Source: Enhygromyxa salina (GTDB lineage: Bacteria; Myxococcota_A; Polyangia; Nannocystales; Nannocystaceae). From it: DNA of 64,000 bases. The stretch lies in the NCBI RefSeq assembly GCF_000737335.2, contig NZ_JMCC02000020.1:32967-96966 (forward strand), read 5' to 3'. The notes beneath the pieces were generated by a model. The model was not told the origin of the DNA. It did not search any database and was given only the letters and a program-made list of their open reading frames with translations. Both the position numbers and the translations under genes were made by a program. Within the stretch, counting starts at the first letter, position 1; the number at the start of each line of letters is the position of its first letter. Below, one piece after another: positions 7,429 through 16,906 of the stretch.

Positions 7429-7595
7429 GATGGGTTGCGCGGGCGAGTCGGTGGGGGTCTACCACGTACTTCGGGGCGCGCCGGTCGACGCGACAGGGTC
7501 GTGGCCCCGCTCGAGCTCCGATCAAAACCGGCGTTGCGTGCTCGCTCGAGATCGCGGTAGAAACTGCGTGTGGCTCGAAGAACGAACCTGGGACG

Positions 7596-8087
7596 TTGCT
7601 CGGTGTGGCGCTGCTCGCTCCCTTGTTGAGCGGCTGTTGGTGTCTTCTGCATCCCTGCGACGGTGGTTTTGGGTGGTCGGGGAAGCCGGTCAGCGGAGTC
7701 GTCGAGCCTGGGGTCTACCGATTCACGGTCACGGTCGAGCACAACGCGAGCTTCGAGCTCGAGTGCGAGATAACCTCGACGTCGACCGTGGGGGACTGCG
7801 ACCGCTGGCGCGACGCCGAAGACTCGCAGTTCGATGTGTCCCTGCATCCTGGGTTACTCGACGAGCCCCAGAGCGGTCCGGTAGGGGGCTTCAGCATCGG
7901 CGTGATGGCGGACGACGGTAAGAACGTGATTGGGCCGCGACACGTGAGCATCGAGGTGACCCGCGACGGGGCGCTGCTCGCCGACGTCGACTACGAGGTC
8001 GAGTACATTCGCGACCGCGAGTATTGGGGCGAGCCGCACTGTGGCTTTTGCGATCGCGGTGCGGAGCTGCAGAGCCACACGTGGTAG
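7596..8087 (+). CDS. Small putative lipoprotein
   Basis: The protein has about 163 residues. Residues ~1-14 are hydrophobic and end in LLSGC, a lipobox, so an exported lipoprotein is likely. Its start is uncertain: TTG 7596 is the nearest usable codon and gives a signal with no basic residue. Residues ~30-60 and 100-150 look like beta strands of a small immunoglobulin-like or pre-peptidase-type domain (GVYRFTVTVEHNASFELECEI). The Cys-rich ends (CWCLLHPC near the N-terminus and CGFC near the C-terminus) could form disulphides. I do not recognise the family. The gene precedes the M28 peptidase lipoprotein by 89 bases, so the two may be co-transcribed. Confidence 0.55.
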   Translation: MLGVALLAPLLSGCWCLLHPCDGGFGWSGKPVSGVVEPGVYRFTVTVEHNASFELECEITSTSTVGDCDRWRDAEDSQFDVSLHPGLLDEPQSGPVGGFSIGVMADDGKNVIGPRHVSIEVTRDGALLADVDYEVEYIRDREYWGEPHCGFCDRGAELQSHTW

Positions 8088-8176
8088 CTGCCCGTCAGTG
8101 TGAAACCTGTAGCCGCGCGACGGATGCTCGGTCGAGCGTACTTGCAACAAGTCGAGGATTGGGCTTTGGTCGGCTC

Positions 8177-9832
8177 ATGTCACGCCCACACGCCGCGGTG
8201 TTGCTCGCCATCTCGACCTTGCTCGCTTGCGACACGCCACCCACGACGGCCCCCGGGTCCGACGTGGCCGCGCCCACCGGTGGCCCGGAGCTCAGCGCCG
8301 CGTGGCTGCGAGACTTCACCCGCGCGTTCTCGGCCGACGCGCTCGGCGGCCGGCTCCCGGGCAGCGAAGGGGCGGCCCTCGCCGTCGCGCAGATCATCGA
8401 GGCCATGCAGGCGATCGGCCTCGAGCCGGCGGGCGAAGACGGGGGCTGGACCCAGCGGGTGGTCATGCGCGGGGTGACCCTCGACCGCGAGGCCAGCCAG
8501 CTCGAGCTTGGCAGCGGCGCGGGTCAGGCTGCGCCCTTCGTGTTTGGCGAGCACTGGGTCGGGACCAGCTTCGCGGCCGGCAGCGAGCACCCGATCGACG
8601 CGGAGCTGGTGTTTGTTGGCTACGGTGTGACCGCGCCCGAATACCAATGGGACGACTACGCTGGCGTCGACGTGAAGGGCAAGATCGTGCTCGCGTTCGT
8701 TGGCGATCCGCCGACAGAAGACGGCAGCTTTGGTGGGCCCGCGATGACCTACTACGGCCGCTGGAGCTACAAGTACGAGCGCGCGCTCGCGGCTGGGGCG
8801 GCCGGGTGCCTGGTGATCCACGAGGAGGCGCCGGCTTCCTACGGGTGGAACGTGCCAACCACCAGCTACTCGAGCGAGCGCTTTCACATTCTTGGACCAG
8901 ACGGCCAGCCGCCGTCTGCCATGGCCCTGCGTGGGTGGATCTCGAGCACCGCGGCCGACGACCTGGCCAAGCGCGGTGGCCAGAGCCTCGCCGCTTGGCA
9001 TGCGCAGGCGATGCGCAATGACTTTGTGGCCTCCGGCACGCGGTTGCGGCTGGGCGGCAAGCTGGTCACGAGTGAGCGTCAGGTGGAAGACGTCAACGTG
9101 CTCGGTCGGCTGCCGGGCGGCGTGCAGGCCGAGCAGGCGGTGTTCTTGACCGCGCACTGGGATCACCTGGGCACGGACCCCGACAAGCTCAGCGCGGGCG
9201 AGGACGGCATCTATAACGGCGCAATCGACAACGCCAGCGGCATCGCCAGCATGCTCGGCGTCGCGGCCGAGCTCGCAAACGGCTCGGCGCTGGATCGCTC
9301 CGTCGTGTTCCTGGCAACGACGGCCGAGGAGCAGGGCCTGTTGGGGTCGCAAGCGTGGGTCGCCAATCCAACCATGGCGCTCGACAATGTGGTGGCGCTC
9401 GTCAACCTCGATAGCATGAATGTCTACGGGGAGACGCGGGCTGTCGAGGTCGTTGGCTGGGGACAGACCACACTGGAAGATCGCCTGGTCGAGCTCGCGC
9501 GGGGGCAGGGGCGAACTGTCGTTCCCGACACTCACCCGGAGGCCGGCAGCTTCTACCGATCCGATCACTTCCCCTTCGCTCAGGTCGGGATTCCGGCGAT
9601 GTACTTTCACAGCAGCCTGGATATGGTCGAAGGCGGGACCGAGGCCGGCGACGCGATTCGGGCCGGCGTGCGGCAGCGCTACCACACGCCCGCGGATGAG
9701 TTCGACGAGACCTGGACCTTCGCGGGGGCGGCCAAAGACGCGGCCCTGATCGTCGACCTGGTCCGTGCGGTGGCGGCGAAGGGCGCTCAGCCCAAGTACA
9801 AGCCAACGAGCGAGTTCGCCGGGCTGCGCTGA
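8177..9832 (+). CDS. M28-family zinc aminopeptidase, lipoprotein, with PA domain
   Basis: The protein has 551 residues. ATG 8177 is chosen because it starts a lipoprotein signal (AVLLAISTLLAC). Residues ~130-290 contain a PA insert (VFVGYGVTAPEYQWDDYAGVD, VDVKGKIVLAF). The peptidase domain carries all expected metal and catalytic residues in order: HWDHLG, IDNASG, TAEEQGLLGS, NLDSMN and RSDHFPF. M28 enzymes of this layout remove N-terminal residues from peptides outside the cytoplasm and are surface-attached here. The frame is open for another 51 codons upstream, but that part is low quality. No clear partner gene is adjacent. Confidence 0.93.
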   Translation: MSRPHAAVLLAISTLLACDTPPTTAPGSDVAAPTGGPELSAAWLRDFTRAFSADALGGRLPGSEGAALAVAQIIEAMQAIGLEPAGEDGGWTQRVVMRGVTLDREASQLELGSGAGQAAPFVFGEHWVGTSFAAGSEHPIDAELVFVGYGVTAPEYQWDDYAGVDVKGKIVLAFVGDPPTEDGSFGGPAMTYYGRWSYKYERALAAGAAGCLVIHEEAPASYGWNVPTTSYSSERFHILGPDGQPPSAMALRGWISSTAADDLAKRGGQSLAAWHAQAMRNDFVASGTRLRLGGKLVTSERQVEDVNVLGRLPGGVQAEQAVFLTAHWDHLGTDPDKLSAGEDGIYNGAIDNASGIASMLGVAAELANGSALDRSVVFLATTAEEQGLLGSQAWVANPTMALDNVVALVNLDSMNVYGETRAVEVVGWGQTTLEDRLVELARGQGRTVVPDTHPEAGSFYRSDHFPFAQVGIPAMYFHSSLDMVEGGTEAGDAIRAGVRQRYHTPADEFDETWTFAGAAKDAALIVDLVRAVAAKGAQPKYKPTSEFAGLR

Positions 9833-9966
9833 GCACCTCGTGACGGCGCGCGCCTCGTCGGCGCGGAGCGTGCGGCGCCGCGGAGCGTGCGGACACAGGG
9901 GCTCGCAGGCGGCTGCTGATCGCCGATCGACGAGCGCGAGGCAGCCCCGGCGGCTAGCCTGCGTCG

Positions 9967-11424
9967 GTGCAAGCCCACGCTCGCGTCCGCACGCTCGAGG
10001 AAGCCCCGATCAACCCGGCCGGCACCCACGTGCTGTATTGGATGACCGCGGCCCGGCGCACGCGATCGAGCTACGCGCTGGATCGTGCGATCGAGTGGGC
10101 CCGCGAATTGGGCAAGCCGCTGTGGGTGCTCGAGGCCCTACGGCTGGGCCACCCACACGCGAGCGCGCGGCTGCACGCGTTCGTGGTGCGCGGCATGTGT
10201 GACAACGCGGCCCGGTTCGAGGCCAGCCCGATCGGCTATTACCCCTACGTCGAACCAAAACTCGACGCCGGGAAGGGGCTGCTGGCCGCGTTCGCTCGCA
10301 AGGCGTGCGTGGTCGTGACCGACGACTGGCCCGTGTACTTTGTCAGGAACATGACCCGCGCGGCCGCGGCGAAGATCGGCGCGCGCATGGAGCTCGTCGA
10401 TGGCGTTGGCTTGGTCCCGATGTCAGCCCCGGATCGCTGCTTTGCCCGGGCCCACGACTTTCGCCGTTGGTGTCAAAAGCACGCCAACGTGTGGCTGGGT
10501 CCGGCGCCGCGGGTCAATCCGCTGGCGCGACTGCAGCTGTCGGCCGCCGGGGAGCCGCCGATCAACACGCGCAAGTGGCCGGCCGCGCCCGTGGACCGCA
10601 CGACCGCGCTCGAGCGCTTGGGCCAGCTGGCGTTCGCGCGAGAGATCCCGGCGATCCCGGACGTGGGTGGCAGCCAGGCCGCTCGCGCGCGGCTGCGGGC
10701 GTTTGTTGCGACTGGGCTCGAGCGCTACGCCGAGCGCAACCAGCCCGCGGCCGAGGTCACCAGCGGCCTGTCGGCGTACCTGCACTGGGGCCAGATCGGC
10801 GCCCACGAGGTGCTGCGGGCCGTGCTCGCGTCTGAACCCGACTGGGATCCCGGGCGAATCTCGGAGCTGTGTCGGGGCCAGCGCGAGGGCTGGTGGGGGA
10901 TGTCGCCCGCGCGCGAGGGCTTCTTGGATCAGCTGCTGACCTGGCGCGAGGTCGGGCACAACTTCGTGTGGCACCACGCCGACTACGCCCGCTTCGAGTC
11001 ACTGCCCGCGTGGGCCCGCACGACGCTGCGCGCCCACGCCAGCGACGAGCGACCGGAGCTGTACTCGCTCGAGCAGTTCGAAGCCGCAGCGACCCACGAT
11101 CCGATCTGGAACGCCGCGCAGCGCGAGCTTGTCTCGACCGGAGCCATGCACAATTATCTGCGGATGTTGTGGGGCAAGAAAATCCTGCATTGGTCGGCGA
11201 GCCCCCGCGCGGCGCTGGAGATCATGATTACGCTCAACGATCGCTACGCGCTCGACGGGCGCGATCCAAATTCCTACAGCGGAATTGGCTGGGTGCTCGG
11301 GCGCTTTGATCGGGCTTGGGGACCCGAGCGGGCGGTGTTCGGAAAGGTCCGCTACATGAGCTCGGAGTCGACGCGCCGCAAGCTGCGGCTCAACGCGTAC
11401 CTTCAGCGCTTCGGGCCGGGTTGA
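9967..11424 (+). CDS. phrB: Class II CPD photolyase-like deoxyribodipyrimidine photolyase
   Basis: The protein has 485 residues from GTG 9967. It repairs UV-made cyclobutane pyrimidine dimers using FADH- and blue light. The N-terminal alpha/beta domain starts VLYWMTAARRTRSSYALD, typical of class II. The C-terminal FAD domain has the class II signatures MHNYLRMLWGKKIL (near residue 395), ALDGRDPNSYSGIGWVLGRF, and GPERAVFGKVRYMSS at the end. Length agrees with the class II family (about 450-500). It stands alone on the plus strand, 134 bases after the peptidase. The gene symbol is by function; class II enzymes are not orthologous to E. coli PhrB in the strict sense. Confidence 0.92.
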   Translation: MQAHARVRTLEEAPINPAGTHVLYWMTAARRTRSSYALDRAIEWARELGKPLWVLEALRLGHPHASARLHAFVVRGMCDNAARFEASPIGYYPYVEPKLDAGKGLLAAFARKACVVVTDDWPVYFVRNMTRAAAAKIGARMELVDGVGLVPMSAPDRCFARAHDFRRWCQKHANVWLGPAPRVNPLARLQLSAAGEPPINTRKWPAAPVDRTTALERLGQLAFAREIPAIPDVGGSQAARARLRAFVATGLERYAERNQPAAEVTSGLSAYLHWGQIGAHEVLRAVLASEPDWDPGRISELCRGQREGWWGMSPAREGFLDQLLTWREVGHNFVWHHADYARFESLPAWARTTLRAHASDERPELYSLEQFEAAATHDPIWNAAQRELVSTGAMHNYLRMLWGKKILHWSASPRAALEIMITLNDRYALDGRDPNSYSGIGWVLGRFDRAWGPERAVFGKVRYMSSESTRRKLRLNAYLQRFGPG

Positions 11425-11872
11425 GGTGAGGCCGAGATCGAGTCACGACTGCGGGTGGGTGGGTCGTTTCGCCCCAAGTGGTCTGGCTAGCCAAATGCGC
11501 ACAGTGATGAATCCGGCCGGCCGGCCGAATCGAACTGTGTAATGTGCGCACTAGCCTCGCCCGTGAACAGCGCGAGTGCAGTCATTTCGTGCCGGCCGGC
11601 TGGCCGCGATGAGAGCTGGTGTATTGGTGGGGAAACACCGACGCGAGCGGTCCCTGCGAGCTCGTACAGCCCCACTGTAATGAATGTGCCTGGTTGGGAG
11701 TCGAGCTCGCAATAAATACAGTTCCCAGGCGGAGGGCCCACACCCTGACTGATATTTGCGCGGCCGACTACGCACAGCTGTTCGGTTTCAGGACAACAGA
11801 TTACACGTGTGTGCAAAATAGAAGAAAAAACCGCTAGCGATTACTGGAGAGTCGAGACACGATTGGTCATTG
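11425..11872. other. 448-base intergenic stretch with an inverted repeat
   Basis: No convincing gene was found here. The stretch is visibly less GC-rich than its neighbours. Positions 11496-11503 (TGCGCACA) and 11543-11550 (TGTGCGCA) form perfect 8-base arms around a centre built of repeated CCGG (11513-11526). They could act as a hairpin after the photolyase gene or as a protein site before the di-haem gene. A minus-strand open frame at 11487-11816 (109 codons) is discussed among the rejected items. Confidence 0.5.
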
Positions 11873-14635
11873 ATGGCACTCCGAACTTTGTCGTTTCCGA
11901 TCCTGACCGCCGCGGTACTCATTGGTGGACTGACCAGCACGGCCGAAGCGGCGGAGCCGTATCCGGCGTTCGAGAGCGGCCACGTGCGCCCAATGGCGCT
12001 CTCGCCGAACGGCAAGCGGTTGTTCGTCGTCAACACACCCGACAATCGGCTCGAGATCTACCGGGTCCGAAAGCACGGACAAGCCCTCGACCACGAGGCT
12101 TCGGTCCCGGTTGGGCTCGAGCCGGTCGCGGTCGCGGTCCGGAGCAATCACGAGGTTTGGGTCGTCAACCATTTGTCCGACAGTGTGAGTGTTGTCCGAG
12201 TCAATGGCGCGGTCCCACACGTGGCCCAGACTTTGCTCGTCGGCGATGAACCGCGCGATGTCGTGTTCGCGGGGCCCGGTGGCTCACGCGCATTCATCAC
12301 GGCTGCGCATCGTGGCCAGAACGCTCCGTTCGCGCCCGAGCTGACCACACCCAGCGTCGGCCGTGCGGATGTCTGGGTGTTCAACGCGAACGATCTCGGC
12401 CCGGAGCTTGGCGGAACTCCGCTGTCGATCATCAACCTCTTTAGTGATGTCCCCAGGGCGCTCGCCGTTGACGCGAGCGGCTCACGGGTCTACGCCGCAG
12501 CGTTCAATTCGGGCAATCAGACCGCCGTCGTGCACTTGCTGGAGATCCCAGACACCGGGGAGGCGGACGGCGGGATCCCGCTACCAAACGTCAACCACTC
12601 GGGCGTCCCCGAGCCGGACATGAGCCTGATCGTCAAGTTTGACGGCGCGCACTGGGTCGACGAGCTCGGGCGCGTATGGGACGACAAGATCAAGTTCAAC
12701 CTGCCCGACAAAGATGTGTTCGTGATTGACGCAGACGCGGCCACCCCCGAGCTGCTGCCGGGCGCCAACGGCTTCTTCGCGGGCGTGGGGACCACGCTCT
12801 TCAACATGATCGTCAACCCGATCAGCGGAAAGGTCTACGTCACCAACACCGAAGCGCTCAACCATGTCCGCTTCGAGGGTCCAGGGTTGTTCGCTAGCAC
12901 GACCGTGCGTGGCCACACGGTCGACAACCGCATCACGGTGCTCGACGAAGACGGCGTGCACCCTCGGCTGCTCAACAAGCACATCGACTACGAGAGCTGC
13001 TGCGACCCGCTCCCCAACGACGAGGCCAGCCTCAGCATGTCGCAGCCGCTTGGCATGGCGATCTCCAGCGACGGCGAGATCCTCTATACTGCCGTGCTTG
13101 GAAACGACAAAGTTGCGATCCACTACACCGCGGAGCTCGAAGACGATGAATTTTACCCCGACGCTGGCGACCAGATCCCAGTGAGCGGCGGTGGCCCGAC
13201 CGGCGTGGTGCTCGATGAGGCGAACGACCGCTTGTATGTGCTGACGCGCTTCGACAACGGCATCTCGGTCATCGACACCGACACCCACGAGGAGCTCGAC
13301 CACCTGACCATGCACAACCCCGAGCCGGCTTCGTTGGTCGCTGGGCGCCGCTTCCTTTATGACGCTGCGCTGACCTCGAGCCACGGCGACCAGTCCTGCG
13401 CCTCGTGCCATATCTTTGGGGACAAGGACGAGCTCGCGTGGGATCTGGGCGATCCCGACGGCGACGTTACGCCCGCGCCCAGCAACGCTGTCACAAACTT
13501 CGGCGTTGGTGATGTCGACTTTCACCCAATGAAGGGGCCAATGACGACCCAGAGTCTCCGCGGGCTCGACAACCACGGGCCGATGCACTGGCGCGGGGAT
13601 CGCAACGGCGAGGGCCAAGGCCCCAGCGTTCAGCCGGACGGCGGGGCGTTCAGCGAGGTCGCGGCGTTCAACGCGTTCAACGTCGCGTTTCCGGGCCTGC
13701 TCGGTCGTGACGAGGAGCTGAGCGCCGAGCAAATGCAGGCGTTCACGGACTTCACGCTTCAGGTGATGTACCCACCCAACCCGATCCGCGCCCTCGACAA
13801 CTCTCTCAACGCAGATCAGCAAGCCGGTCAGGACTTCTTCAACACGAACATCTCGCTGGCCAACCCGGGTGACAACAGCGCTTTCAGTTGTTCGAGCTGC
13901 CATCGCATTGATCCGCTTGGCAACGCCGAGTACAGCGTCGAGCACCCCGGCTTCTTTGGCTCGGATGGTCGCGTCGCGCTCGGCGAATTCTCGCAGACCT
14001 TCAAGGTTCCGCAGCTGCGCAACCTGTACACGAAGGTGGGGGCCTTCGGCTTCGCTGGCGACAACCCGGTCTTCAATCATCCAGGCGTGCCGTTCTACGA
14101 CGCGTCACACCAGGGCGACCAGATCCGCGCGTTCGGCTTTTTTCACGACGGGTCGATCGACACCCCAATGCGCTTCTTCAACTTCTTCACCGCCACCCCC
14201 GAGGGGTTCCAGGACGCCGAGACCATGCGGCAGGTCGCCGAGTTCATCTTTGCGATCGACTCCAACTTCAATCCAATCGTGGGGCAGCAGATCACCCGCA
14301 CCAGGCACAACGGCGGCGTCGTGGGTCCGCGCGTCGCCTTGCTGCGCGAGCGCGCCATCGCTGGCGAGTGCGAGCTGATTGCGAAGACGCGGCTTGGGCC
14401 AGTCGAGCTCGGGCTGTTGTTCACGGGGGCCGGGTACACGACCAGTTTTGTGGGCATCCCCCAGCTGAGCGAGCTGCATGTGGCTGCCCTCGCCAAGGCC
14501 TCGCCCGTGACCTACTCGTGTGTCGCGCCGGGGTCTGGCTTCCGGATTGGGGTTGACCGTGACGGCGACGGCGTTCGCGATGGAGACGAGCTCATCGCGG
14601 GTAGCGACCCCGCCGACGCCAGCGACGTGCCGTGA
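11873..14635 (+). CDS. Secreted beta-propeller / di-haem cytochrome c protein
   Basis: The protein has 920 residues. A signal peptide covers residues 1-27 (ending TAEAAEP). Residues ~35-500 are YVTN/lactonase-type propeller blades (for example RLFVVNTPDNRLEIYRV, ANDRLYVLTRFDNGISVIDT). Two c-type haem sites follow, CASCH (near residue 509) and CSSCH (near residue 673), set in a MauG/cytochrome-c-peroxidase-like region. The last ~30 residues have an EF-hand/thrombospondin-3-like calcium motif (GVDRDGDGVRDGDE). Such proteins act as periplasmic or surface redox enzymes; the electron partner is unknown. The start is ATG 11873, with TTG 11870 immediately before it. The aminotransferase follows but may use its own start. 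Confidence 0.88.
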   Translation: MALRTLSFPILTAAVLIGGLTSTAEAAEPYPAFESGHVRPMALSPNGKRLFVVNTPDNRLEIYRVRKHGQALDHEASVPVGLEPVAVAVRSNHEVWVVNHLSDSVSVVRVNGAVPHVAQTLLVGDEPRDVVFAGPGGSRAFITAAHRGQNAPFAPELTTPSVGRADVWVFNANDLGPELGGTPLSIINLFSDVPRALAVDASGSRVYAAAFNSGNQTAVVHLLEIPDTGEADGGIPLPNVNHSGVPEPDMSLIVKFDGAHWVDELGRVWDDKIKFNLPDKDVFVIDADAATPELLPGANGFFAGVGTTLFNMIVNPISGKVYVTNTEALNHVRFEGPGLFASTTVRGHTVDNRITVLDEDGVHPRLLNKHIDYESCCDPLPNDEASLSMSQPLGMAISSDGEILYTAVLGNDKVAIHYTAELEDDEFYPDAGDQIPVSGGGPTGVVLDEANDRLYVLTRFDNGISVIDTDTHEELDHLTMHNPEPASLVAGRRFLYDAALTSSHGDQSCASCHIFGDKDELAWDLGDPDGDVTPAPSNAVTNFGVGDVDFHPMKGPMTTQSLRGLDNHGPMHWRGDRNGEGQGPSVQPDGGAFSEVAAFNAFNVAFPGLLGRDEELSAEQMQAFTDFTLQVMYPPNPIRALDNSLNADQQAGQDFFNTNISLANPGDNSAFSCSSCHRIDPLGNAEYSVEHPGFFGSDGRVALGEFSQTFKVPQLRNLYTKVGAFGFAGDNPVFNHPGVPFYDASHQGDQIRAFGFFHDGSIDTPMRFFNFFTATPEGFQDAETMRQVAEFIFAIDSNFNPIVGQQITRTRHNGGVVGPRVALLRERAIAGECELIAKTRLGPVELGLLFTGAGYTTSFVGIPQLSELHVAALAKASPVTYSCVAPGSGFRIGVDRDGDGVRDGDELIAGSDPADASDVP

Positions 14636-14736
14636 GAGCGCGCGCGGGTCGTGCCGCCGGCCTGGCCGCGCCGCCAGCGAACGCGGCACGGTCGCGTACG
14701 TTGACGCCCGCGAGTGCAGGTGGCACGACTGGACGC

Positions 14737-15987
14737 GTGGAACACCACCTGTCCGCTCGCGGCCAACAGCTCGTCGCCTCTCCTCCGCTCGCGCCCTACA
14801 TCCTCGAACACTTTGCGCGCGCTGAAGATGCTTGGGATCCAGCCAGCAATCCGGGCGGCTACATCGCGCTGTGCATCGCGGAGAACCGCACGATGTGGGA
14901 CACGCTGGTCCCCCAGCTGGGCAACTATCGCAACATTCCGCCGCGCGTGCTTGGCTACGACGCCATGGTCGGCAACCTGGAATTTCGGCAGAAGCTCGCC
15001 GCGTTCATGGGCCGGGCATTCCTTGGGCGCACGGTCGAGGCCGAGCAGCTCGCCGCCGTCGCGGGGGCTGGGGCCGTGCTCGAGCTGTTGTTTCATGTGA
15101 TCGCCGATCCTGGCGACGCGGTGCTGGTTCCCACGCCGAGCTACGCGGGGTTCTGGGCGGATCTCGAGACCCGCGATCAGCTCCAGATCATCCCCGTCCA
15201 CTGCCGCAGCAACGATGGTTTTCGGCTGACGACGCAAGCGCTCGATCGGGCGCTCGCCCAGGCCGAACGCCCGGTCAAGGCGCTGCTGTTCACAACCCCC
15301 AACAACCCGCTGGGCACCGTCTACAGCCGGGCCGAGCTGCTCGAGATCCTCGAGTGGTCCGATCGCAGCGGCGTCCACGTGGTGTTTGACGAGGTCTATG
15401 CGCTGTCGGTGTTCGGCGAGCGGCCGTTCGTGAGCGTCGCGTCGCTGCGGGCTTCGCTTGGCCCGCGCGCGCACGTGGTCTGGGCGTTCTCGAAGGACTT
15501 CGGCGCGAGCGGCCTGCGCTGCGGCGTGTTGATGAGCGAGAACCCAGGCGTGCTCGCGGCCGTTGACGCGCTCGCGTATTGGGCAGCGTGTTCGGGCGAC
15601 ACACAATGGTTGCTTGGTGAGCTGGTCGCGGATCGGGACTTCGTCGATCCCTTCATTCGCAACATGCAGGCGCGGCTGGGGCAGACCTACGCCCAGCTGT
15701 GCGCGGCCCTGGACGCCCATGGCATCACGTACCTTCCGGCTCAGGCGGGCTTCTTCTTGATCTGCGACATGCGGCCGTTCCTCGACGAGCCGAGCTGGGC
15801 GGGCGAAGACCGGCTGTGGCGGCGGATCGTCGACGAAGCCAACGTCAACCTCACGCCGGGCTCGGCGTGTCGAGTCGTCGAGCCGGGGTTCTTCCGGCTG
15901 TGCTACGCGAGCGAGCCGACCCAGGCGGTGCTGGAGGCGGTGGCGCGCGTGGCCGGGGTGGTCGCGCCGGGTGATAGCGCCGGGTAG
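14737..15987 (+). CDS. PLP-dependent class I/II aminotransferase (ACC-synthase-like)
   Basis: The protein has 416 residues from GTG 14737. A GTG at 14632 overlapping the previous stop would add 35 poor-quality residues. The fold-type I sequence includes GYIALCIAENRTMWD near residue 37, LGYDAMVGNLEFRQKLAAFM, the cofactor region AGAGAVLELLFHVI, TPNNPLGTVYSRAELLEI, the Asp contact VVFDEVYALSVFG, and the Schiff-base lysine in AFSKDFGASGLRCG (near residue 253). The N-terminal half resembles plant/fungal ACC-synthase-like enzymes more than aspartate aminotransferase. The actual substrate cannot be read from the sequence. The gene lies on the same strand directly after the propeller/haem gene. Confidence 0.9.
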   Translation: MEHHLSARGQQLVASPPLAPYILEHFARAEDAWDPASNPGGYIALCIAENRTMWDTLVPQLGNYRNIPPRVLGYDAMVGNLEFRQKLAAFMGRAFLGRTVEAEQLAAVAGAGAVLELLFHVIADPGDAVLVPTPSYAGFWADLETRDQLQIIPVHCRSNDGFRLTTQALDRALAQAERPVKALLFTTPNNPLGTVYSRAELLEILEWSDRSGVHVVFDEVYALSVFGERPFVSVASLRASLGPRAHVVWAFSKDFGASGLRCGVLMSENPGVLAAVDALAYWAACSGDTQWLLGELVADRDFVDPFIRNMQARLGQTYAQLCAALDAHGITYLPAQAGFFLICDMRPFLDEPSWAGEDRLWRRIVDEANVNLTPGSACRVVEPGFFRLCYASEPTQAVLEAVARVAGVVAPGDSAG

Positions 15988-16171
15988 CCCCAATTGCGGC
16001 GACCCAACCCGGCGGATCCGCTCACGGGGTTGGCTGGGGCTGCTCGGGAATGTCGGGTCGCGCCTCGACACCGAACCCCCGGGGCGAGCCGGAACGCGAG
16101 GCGAGACCCGTCGGCCGACCACGACAGCTTCATCGAGCTGTCCGCAGGCGCTGGCGCAGCTTCGTGCGGGA

Positions 16172-16906
16172 TCAGGGCCGCACGATCCGAGCGTTGCGAC
16201 CCAACAGGTCCGCGCGCGCGAGCACGTCCGCTCGATAGCGCTGCTCGTGCGCCCGATCGAACACGATCGCGCGGACCCGAACCCGCACGCCGCCGCGCTC
16301 GTCCGTGACGGCGAACACCTCGGGCCGATGACCCGGCGCCGCGTAGGCCGAGAGGATCGCGGCCTCGAGCAGCCGCCGCGACGCGTCCTCGAGATCGACC
16401 TCGGCCGGGAGCTCGACCTCGAATTCGCAGGGCGCGTCTTGCCGGGCGAGGTTCAGGCGAACGACCTCGCGGCCGGCAAACCGACGGTAGGGGAGGGTGG
16501 TCTCGGTCCCGTCTCGATCACGCAAGACCACGCTGCGCAGCCCATACGCGACGAGCCGGCCCTCGAAGTCCGCGACGCGGATGTCGTCGCCGAGCCGATG
16601 GCGGCCCTCGATCGCGAGCGCGAACCCGGCGATCACATCACGAAGCACAGGTAGCCCAACGAGCACCGCGAGCCCGAGCAGCGCTGCGCGTGCGAGGGTC
16701 TCGGCGAGCGTGTCCGTGGCCAGGGTGCGCACACCGATCAGCCACGACGCGCCGATCCACGCGAGCACGCTGAGCACATGCAGACCCCGCTGCCACGCGC
16801 GCAGGGCCGGGGCGGCGCCGATCCTCGCGGTCAAGATGCTCAGCGCTGCCGCAGCCGCGACGACCAGCCCGGCCACTGCCCACCCCGAGTTCAGAGTAAA
16901 TTGCAC
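16172..16906 (-). CDS. MscS-like mechanosensitive channel
   Basis: The protein has 244 residues. Three hydrophobic helices (residues ~8-27, 42-60, 70-95) end in the pore-lining segment VLVGLPVLRDVIAGFALAIEG. The MscS beta domain follows (GDDIRVADFEGRLVAYGLRSVVLRDRDGTETTLPYRRF) and then an alpha/beta C-terminal domain. MscS channels open under membrane tension and release solutes. It is shorter than E. coli MscS (286). Its start overlaps the end of the antiporter-ATPase gene by 16 bases, so it is co-translated with it. Placement behind two antiporters suggests a joint role in ion or osmotic balance (inference). Confidence 0.85.
   Translation of the reverse strand: MQFTLNSGWAVAGLVVAAAAALSILTARIGAAPALRAWQRGLHVLSVLAWIGASWLIGVRTLATDTLAETLARAALLGLAVLVGLPVLRDVIAGFALAIEGRHRLGDDIRVADFEGRLVAYGLRSVVLRDRDGTETTLPYRRFAGREVVRLNLARQDAPCEFEVELPAEVDLEDASRRLLEAAILSAYAAPGHRPEVFAVTDERGGVRVRVRAIVFDRAHEQRYRADVLARADLLGRNARIVRP

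Noticed and set aside
11487..11816. Minus-strand frame of 109 codons
   Set aside because: The third-codon GC is about the level of the surrounding DNA, there is no start signal (GTG without ribosome binding site), and no family is recognisable. It may be chance in a spacer of lower GC.
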